Below, one piece after another: positions 56,952-64,000 of a stretch of DNA of 64,000 nt. How positions within the stretch are numbered: the stretch's first letter is position 1; each line of letters starts with the position of its first letter. The notes under the pieces are model-generated. The model was not told where the DNA came from, did not search any database, and saw only the letters and a program-made list of their open reading frames with translations. This stretch comes from Ciona intestinalis (taxonomy: Eukaryota; Chordata; Ascidiacea; Phlebobranchia; Cionidae), in the NCBI RefSeq assembly GCF_000224145.3, contig NW_004190484.2:114406-178405 (forward strand), in the 5' to 3' direction. The translations under genes were made by a program, and so were the position numbers.

Positions 56952-59900
56952 ATGGAGACCAAAGTAAGGAAACGTAACCTGGATTCCACATCAAGCGCTA
57001 CAGTAACAGATGATAAGCAAAATGTTGTAAAACTAAAACAAGAGGCAAGTAATAATAATAACTTTATTCGTCTCTTTGATTATGGTAGCAAAGATTTAGA
57101 AATATTTTAAACTACAATACGGATATATAGTTACAAAACAACAGTTGTTAAAAGATGATTACAGTTAAAACATATGTATTTACATTTAGTTGAAAGAAAT
57201 AAGCATGGTTGCTACATCTAGGAACAGTGTATAATCTTTATAAAAATCCTAAATAAGAATGTTGGGTTAATTACGTCTTACCAGGTGGGAGTCCTTGGTG
57301 GAATTTCTCTTGTGGTTGGGACGATGATTGGATCTGGTATTTTCATGTCACCTGCCAGTATATTGATTCACGCTCATTCCGTTGGTGCTAGTCTTTGTAT
57401 ATGGGCCGCTTGTGGGGTTCTCGCAACGTTCGGTAATGTTTATTTTGTCTGTTTATATATATAAAAACATGTTGGTTTACATTTCCTAAACAAATCACTT
57501 CCCATTATCGCAGGAGCTATGAGTTACATTGAGCTCGGATTGATGATTAAGAAATCTGGAGGAGAATATCAATATTTGAAGGCAGCGTATGGAGAAGTTG
57601 CTGCGTTTCTATTTGCGTGGACAAGCATAATTGTTACAAAGCCATCTTCGTTTGCAATTATAGCAATTGGGTTCGCTCAGTACGTTACTGCACCTTTCTA
57701 TCCTGGCTGTACACCACCCGCTACCATACAAAAATGCGCAGCAGCATTTTGCATACGTAAGTATAAGTGAGGTATGTTATTGAACTAACATAACACCCGT
57801 GTCTATATATTTCTATTGCAGTGATCATCAGCTTGATAAACTGCTTCAGCGTTAAGCTCAGCAACTTTGTTCAAATTTTCTTCACTGCTGCAAAGTTGCT
57901 CATCATAGCATCCATTATTATTGGTGGGTTCGTCATGCTTGGTCAAGGTCACACTGAAAATTTGACCAATGGTTTCGAGGGTTCTGCTAAATCCTTTTCA
58001 GCCATAGCGGTGGCATTTTATAGCGGACTTTGGTCTTACGACGGCTGGTAAGACAACTTTCGATGGGGTCATTGTATAAATGTTCATTATAATTAAAAGT
58101 GCAAACCGATTCATTGATTTCGGCTGTTTAGTTTATAAGCGTAGCCTTATTTATCATCAATAAATCCAATCTCTTATTTAAACAGGAACCAATTGAACTT
58201 TGTCACGGAAGAGTTACAGAACCCAGTCAGGTAAAACAATATTTATTTTAAAATTAACATTTTAATCTTTTACCATATTTTTGTTTTGTTATTAAGAAAT
58301 TTTCCATTAACGATCATGATTGGAATACCGATGGTCACAGTACTTTACATTCTTGTCAACATCGCGTACTTCACTGTGATGACGCCAAGCGAAATTATTT
58401 CATCAAGTGCTGTAGCAATAGTAAGAAAATATATTGTTGAAATAAATACGAATAATACCAGTTACGTTCGAGGACGAACCAAAGCTGATAAAACCTTACA
58501 TTAAACGTTTAGACCTTTGGTGATCGAGTATTTGGACCAGCAAGTTTTATTGTACCAGTGGCAGTTGCGTGTTCGACCTTCGGTGCAGCAAACGGAAGCG
58601 CATTTACTGCTGGCAGGTAAAACGTTCTACTGCTTCCAAAAGCTGCAATTTTTAGCTTGTTTTGTTATATACATATATGCGACATAAACGCATTACATGC
58701 TACTCAATCTTTATTATTAATGAGTTGCTCACATACGAACATGTACACTTAAACATGATTCAGAAACAGAACGGTCTGTTTACTTTCAAGTTCATTTATA
58801 AATTAACTTCACAAAATTAATATTTACATTTATCTTCTCAACTAAGAGTTAAAAAATTAAAACTTTAAAAATTATCGAATGAGCTTGATATTAGTATATT
58901 ATACTGATCGTATATATGTTTACTGTTGTTAATATATCACGGTAGGTTGACATACGCTGCAGGACGGAATGGTCACATGCTCAAATTATTCTCGTACATA
59001 AGCGTGACCAAACTAACTCCATCACCAGCTTTAATATTTAACGTAAGTAAACAAGCAAGCCATGTGTTTAAACAAAGTATAGTAGAATGGGAGAAGATGG
59101 GACACTTCGTCAAACGGGACAAAATCAAACTGTACGAAATATTCAAGTTTTCGTTACAAATCTATGAAACTAATTTAATCGTTCGGACTCGCAAACTACA
59201 AAATACCTCACTATTTCGCATTTTTTTACCCGTTCAAAAATAGTTTCTATTTAACATATTTTTTAATATTTAACAACAGTAATCACCTTTCACGCGCGTT
59301 TTATAAAGCCGTGATAAAATTAATTCTGTTGAATAATTCTGTAGTAATGTTTTTCTAATTATCATTAAATGGGGGTCCGTATAAAATGAAAATTAAAAAA
59401 TGTCTCTTCTGACTAAGTATCCCATTTCCCCCACCCAACTATTTAATAACTTAATTTGTATCTTCGATTACGGTAGTAAAGATTTAGAAATATTTTAAAC
59501 GAAATGACAGGTATTCCGCTGGTGTTAAAACGCGCTTATATTTAAAACATATTTACACCTAAACGAAAGGAAATAAGCGTGGTCGCTACATAGGTTTTAT
59601 GCCATAAGTAACAGGCGCTCTTGCATACACGACAATATACGTCAAGCATGACTTGGTAAAACATTTATGTCTGAACGAGAATAATTTGCCAATCATTAAA
59701 AGTTCGTTGTTGCGGTTATAGGAATAGAGCGCACATGTGTTTGTACAGCTATTTGACTTAAGCCTACGTATGACAATCGCAATATTTGTCTTGACCACCA
59801 GTTCAAACAAATACTGTAGCTGGATACGCAGGAAAACGCTAATTATTTAAAAGTCGATAAATGAGTAGTAAATCAGATTTAAGCTTAAGTCCCCTTTCAT

Positions 59901-60987
59901 TCTAAAATATTAATATACAATAGTTGGTATGATAACAAATTTTCTACAGTCTTTCATTGCCCTGTTGATGATCATACCAGATGCTTCCAATTTTTCCACA
60001 TTAATCGACTACTTCACTTTTGCATCATGGATCTTCTACGGAGCTACTTTTCTATCTGTCATCGTACTTCGATTTCGTAAACCGGAATGGAAGCGTCCAT
60101 ACAGGGTGAAACTACATGTGGCACATTACCTTTATACCCACCAGTCCGTATATAAACCCGTTTCATCTTTGTTCTAATGTAGAATTGAGATTAATTGTTG
60201 ATTGTTAGAATCAATTCAACAATAAAATTTAAAAACAATAAAATGACTATTTTTTCATAAAGCTTTAACACTAAAAATTAAAGTATTTGCCGCCTAATGT
60301 TTTCTCAGATTAACCGCCGTTTATTAATGTAAAAGCTGTCAACACATCGGTGATATATTACAAAAGACGTACTTTACAAAACCAACAAATTAATGTCTTT
60401 GCTAAACTGGTTTCATTCTCAGGTGTTCATTGCCATTCCTGCAATCTGTTTTATTACGTCATGTTATTTAATCGTGGCTCCAATCATCGACAGTCCACAA
60501 CTCGCATACCTCTACGCGGCAATCTTTATCATTGCTGGGTTGGTCTTCTACTTTCCGCTGATATACTTCAAAAAAGTCCCACCGTTTATGGGTACTTTAA
60601 TTCATACATCACTTAACAGTACTGCTGTTGGGTATATTTTTTTATATATGTATATATATATCAAAAAACACTATAATGTATATCTTTATATATATTGTTT
60701 TTAATATATGCGAATTTTATAAAAAAAAGTGAAGCCCAAGTAAACAAATAATTCAACCCGTTTTCCATGTATAGGCTCTTAAGTAAATTATGTGATATTC
60801 CTTTAATTTTAGCCATGCCAATGTACACGTGGCAGCAAATTACTCACTTAAACCATTACATTATATCACTTCAGAACCATTGACAAGTTTTCTTCAACAA
60901 GTTCTTGAAGTAGTCCCTCCTCCTGATATGGAAGATGATGACGATGGTGATAAAGATCAGAAGATCGAGGAAGAAGCGAAGTTTTAA
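56952..60987 (+). CDS. SLC7A9-like: b0,+-type amino acid transporter light chain (SLC7A9-like)
   Basis: Eleven exons splice to 539 residues: 56952-57044, 57285-57432, 57514-57756, 57822-58047, 58186-58230, 58297-58420, 58513-58616, 58946-59042, 59950-60105, 60423-60631 and 60813-60987. It has twelve predicted membrane spans. TMIGSGIF in span 1 is the unwound substrate-binding segment. [10 protein letters not shown] holds the cysteine that in SLC7A9 forms the disulfide with the heavy chain rBAT (SLC3A1). SLC7A9 blocks include [38 protein letters not shown]-type [15 protein letters not shown], and the C-terminal LEVVPP trafficking motif, here followed by an acidic tail [12 protein letters not shown]. 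The protein exchanges cystine and basic amino acids for neutral ones at apical membranes. Intron 1 uses a GC donor (GAG|GCAAGT). In exon 10 the donor at 60632 is preferred over an earlier GT because only it keeps phase. Confidence 0.92.
59087..59446. repeat. MITE-family element in the intron after SLC7A9-like exon 8
   Basis: The left end GAATGGGAGAAGATGGGACA and right end GTATCCCATTTCCCCCACCC are the family termini. At about 360 bp it is a longer variant, like the copy at 1381-1790. Confidence 0.65.
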
Positions 60988-61882
60988 AGTTTTTTTGGTT
61001 TATTATTCTGGCCTGTCCTAAAACACCAACAATACATATGGTTGCTGGAACTACAGACTGTATGTTGCCAGAATATCTTTTACATGTTTATTTTTCTGGC
61101 AATAATTATAAAGCAGCTATATTATAAATGGGGTGACATTTTAAATTCTCACCGGGAATGGAAATTGTAAAAGAAATAATCCACCCAGTCAATTGTTGTA
61201 TACTTTCTACTCATATCCAAGTATATCGAGGTACATGCGTGCAAAACATGTATTGTATATCACTATCTAGGTGATAAAGAATATTACATATATATTTGTA
61301 TAAACTTCTGTACATTTTTAGTTTTTGGCTATTTTAATTGGATTGTATTTCTTGTATGCTTCGTAACATTTGCTGTGTGCTATGTGATTTCTATGGGCGA
61401 CATGAAATAACTCATGTTTATATACGGACTCTGATGTAAATAATTCGATAAATGTCTTACAAAAAATCATACTAATTACATATTAATCAAATTATTACAA
61501 AGTCGATTGTCAATTAAAACAATGCATGCTAGGCGACGATTTAGTACAATGGGGAAAGACGGGACATCGGGGACCATAATATCTAAACATTCTGATCGTG
61601 TTTTAAACAATTACCAACGATCTATGGGAGTCGTGAGAATACGATTTATTAATTCTTTGATTTTTCTTTGTTTACTGCCAATTGGGACGAGAAAGTAGAA
61701 TGAAAAGGTGTCGGGCCTTCCCCTATATTCTACTATACTAAACCAACAATAAATCGGTGAAGACGTGTTATATTATGGAAGAAATGCGCGTGTGTAAGAT
61801 TTTCACAAATTACAGAATTCTGAACTTTCAGAATGTATGTAATGTGATTTATATCACAACAACACTATATGGAGTGTTTTTT
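60988..61882. other. Spacer between convergent SLC7A9-like and metalloproteinase genes
   Basis: AT-rich, probably containing both 3' UTRs, and a MITE at 61544-61735. No other gene is seen. Confidence 0.6.
61544..61735. repeat. MITE, compact copy
   Basis: The left end AATGGGGAAAGACGGGACAT and right end GTGTCGGGCCTTCCCCTATA are diverged termini of the same family. The interior (ctgatcgtgttttaaacaat, ctatgggagtcgtgagaata) matches the copy at 3465-3650. Confidence 0.7.
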
Positions 61883-63919
61883 TTATGGGGAACCTCTGTC
61901 TCTTGAAGGCCCTGCACGCAGAGGTACAGCTGATGCCACTCGTGTTCTGCATCCTAACCAGATATCAAGAGGATCGATTTGAAGAACCTCAACCTTGTAG
62001 TTGTTTAAGTAATGAATTTTGTTTTCTTTGAAAAACATGGAATACCCTGAAATAGAACTTTTTATAAAGTGAGAATGAGCTGATTACACAGTTTACATTT
62101 TTGTTGTTTTCACCCGCTATCAACCATATTGGAAGAATGTTAAAATAATATCTAACCTTTTCTAGTGTTGCAAGTTTCGCGACGGCTGTTTACTTAACGT
62201 GAATAATTTTAAGCAAGTTTTAACATAATACTTAACAATCTAACTATATTGTTGATCCCTACCGAAATAGATTAAATTTTATGACCCTTTATGACCTTTT
62301 TTCATAACAAAATATATAAACGCAAGTAGTCACTTACGTGCTCTTGTAGGATCTTCCATCGCAGCATCAACGTTACGCGGAACTCGTCTCCATAGTGACA
62401 TCGGTTTTGGATAACCTCGATCCATTTTGCTTTTTTCTTCGTTATACCTATAATTGATAAATAACAAGTAAGTTCTATTAAAAAAAACAAAGTATAGTGG
62501 TATAGTATTGCGAGATAAACCCATACATGTAAAGTGGGACACATATTTTTTTACGATGCCCTATGATTATAAACAACCAAAAGGTAACGAGATATTCGAC
62601 ATATTTCTGACATTTATATTAAGTGCGCACCAAAGCAGATTACTGTTTTTAACTATAAAAATTCGATGTTAAATGGAAACAGTATTTTTCCAACGAGTGA
62701 AGAATACTCTAAAAACGAATGAACGAACGAATGAATGAATGAATGAATGAATGTAACTCACTTTATCCTCGCGTGGTCGAAAAACGACAGTCGTTATAAC
62801 AAGGATATTCATACACCTCCTGCCAGCTTACGAGTTACCAAGTATATGTTACTAATACTACGTTGTTAGTTTAAATGCTCGCTTAATCACATTAAAAGCG
62901 CCACAATTTTGTAGTTATTATGTTTGCCATTAGGACAATAAGTCCTGGTGTATATTAATAAAACTCTTTTTAAGCTTTTGAATTAACAACGGTTTGATAG
63001 TACAATCATGAGTATCATCCCAAAATCGTCACATATTGTAATTTTTTATACATAAAAGAATTTGTGCTTAAAGGGGCATACAAACGAAAAATCAAAATTT
63101 GGGTATTAATAGATATGCTCAAATGTGATCTAAAGGTACCAATAAAGTTATAAAATACGAAACAGCTTTTGAAAAAATGAGTTTCAAAACCGCAAATTCA
63201 ACCGCTGGAGTAAAAAAAGTGGCCATGGCATACTGCATGGGATTTCCAATTAGAAATATTTTCATCAAAATTAAGTGATTTTTTTCTTATGGGAAATCCC
63301 ATGCCTTGTCGAAACAGTCGAATTTTTCTTACTCCAGTGAGTTATTTTTCGCATTTCTTTTAAAAAGCTGTATTATTTTAGGAAACTTTGATGGTACCTT
63401 TAGGTCACATTTGGGCATCTCTATCCATATACAAATTTTCATTTTTCGTTGGTATGCCCCTTTAAGTGTATTACAATTATTCACCTATAAAACTGTTCTC
63501 CTACAAAAAAGTAAGTACGCTTCCTGTTCTTGGATCGCAGCCAATTAAGCGCGGCATCCATCTTAAAGTTGGCATCCGCAGGAAGACCCAATGTACTCAC
63601 TTGCTTCGGATAACCTGCCATTAGCCTTTCTCCCGAAAACATCCAATATCGGGTACCTGTAACGACGACTTTCAGGTTTACCGAAAAAACAGCTTTGGAT
63701 ATTATTTGATAATAACAGGAGCAGTTATTTTGTGAAAGTTTTCTGTCGTGTTTATAAAAATCAGATATGAAATCTACCTTTGAAAAACACAAGAGGTCCA
63801 TCGTTCGGTTTTCGATACACAGCGTCAATCGAATCGGGCAAATCCGGCCATTGACTGTTTATTGGATAAGGTCCACTTTTGCTGCCAGTAACTATATTCC
63901 AGCGCCAAAATTGACTTTC
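61883..63919 (-). CDS. Matrix metalloproteinase, hemopexin-like C-terminal domain (5' part beyond the window)
   Basis: Four exons join in phase on the minus strand: 63778-63919, 63485-63656, 62338-62447 and 61883-62046 (stop), about 195 residues. They form most of a four-bladed hemopexin domain. Blade ends are seen as FWRWNIVTGSKSGPYP with DLPDSIDAVYRKP, RYWMFSGERLMAGYPKQ with KMDAALNWL, MDRGYPKPMSLW with NVDAAMED, and a last blade YSMFFKENKIHYLNN ending DIWLGC, whose cysteine normally pairs with one in blade 1. After that cysteine come only 21 residues (ending RDRGSP), with no membrane span or GPI signal. This domain steers substrate and inhibitor binding in secreted and membrane-type metalloproteinases. 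The catalytic zinc domain, which would settle the family, lies to the right of the window; vitronectin- or hemopexin-like proteins are the alternatives. Confidence 0.85.
62716..62860 (-). repeat. SINE 3' part with (ATTC)n tail
   Basis: On the plus strand a GAAT-type run (about 62716-62752) is followed by gtaactcactttatcctcgc, gaaaaacgacagtcgttata and acaccacctcctgcc-like sequence, the reverse of the SINE 3' end. It lies in a metalloproteinase intron. The head is missing. Confidence 0.7.
63072..63461. mobile_element. Foldback MITE inserted at TTAA
   Basis: AGGGGCATACAAACGAAAAA at the left and, in reverse, AGGGGCATACCAACGAAAAA at the right are terminal inverted repeats, each flanked by TTAA (63068-63071 and 63462-63465). 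The inverted relation continues almost to the centre (tggtacctttag against ctaaaggtacca; ttactccag against ctggagtaa). TTAA targets point to a piggyBac- or Kolobok-type parent. A degraded relative of one end lies near 13435-13495. It lies in a metalloproteinase intron. Confidence 0.8.
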
Positions 63920-64000
63920 CTATAAAACAGATGTATTCAAAAATATTCCGAAAGAAACAGTTATTTTTAATATATACAAACCAGAAATATGAAGATTTCG

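Overview
The window looks like chromosomal DNA of an ascidian, probably Ciona. It is AT-rich, its genes have many short exons, and introns and spacers are packed with short DNA transposons and tRNA-derived SINEs. The protein families recognised (outer-dynein-arm docking protein, LRRC56, a CARD9/CARD11-type scaffold, SLC7 light chains, a hemopexin-bearing matrix metalloproteinase) are animal genes. Exons were worked out by hand from splice sites, reading phase and remembered family sequences. No alignment was run, so species and orthology are inference.

Layout. 1-6.6 kb is repeat-rich spacer with a palindromic minisatellite and a TA-flanked inverted-repeat element. 6.6-33.9 kb (minus) is an ODAD1/CCDC63-type coiled-coil gene of 15 exons and 567 residues, with an 18.6-kb third intron. 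That intron holds several hAT transposons, including one with an uninterrupted 608-residue transposase, and also two plus-strand exons that encode a CARD domain. 25.5-46.9 kb (plus) is the rest of that CARD9-like gene: a long CARMA-type coiled coil and a tail with no MAGUK module. The two genes are therefore interleaved on opposite strands. 48.3-52.0 kb (minus) is LRRC56. 53.8-56.3 kb (plus) is the 3' two thirds of an SLC7 transporter whose 5' part is not visible, next to a 500-N gap. 57.0-61.0 kb (plus) is a complete SLC7A9-like (b0,+AT) gene of 539 residues in tandem with it. 61.9-64.0 kb (minus) is the hemopexin end of a matrix metalloproteinase that continues past the window.

How the genes relate. 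Two of the genes (ODAD1-like and LRRC56) serve the same machine, the ciliary outer dynein arm. The two SLC7 genes share exon lengths and phases and are tandem paralogues. The CARD9-like gene belongs to innate immune BCL10/MALT1-type signalling and has no obvious functional link to its neighbours.

Mobile DNA. At least six hAT-type insertions have exact 8-bp target duplications, several nested in one another, and their sites date insertions relative to each other. The five runs of N are assembly gaps; two of them sit beside palindromic or repeated DNA.
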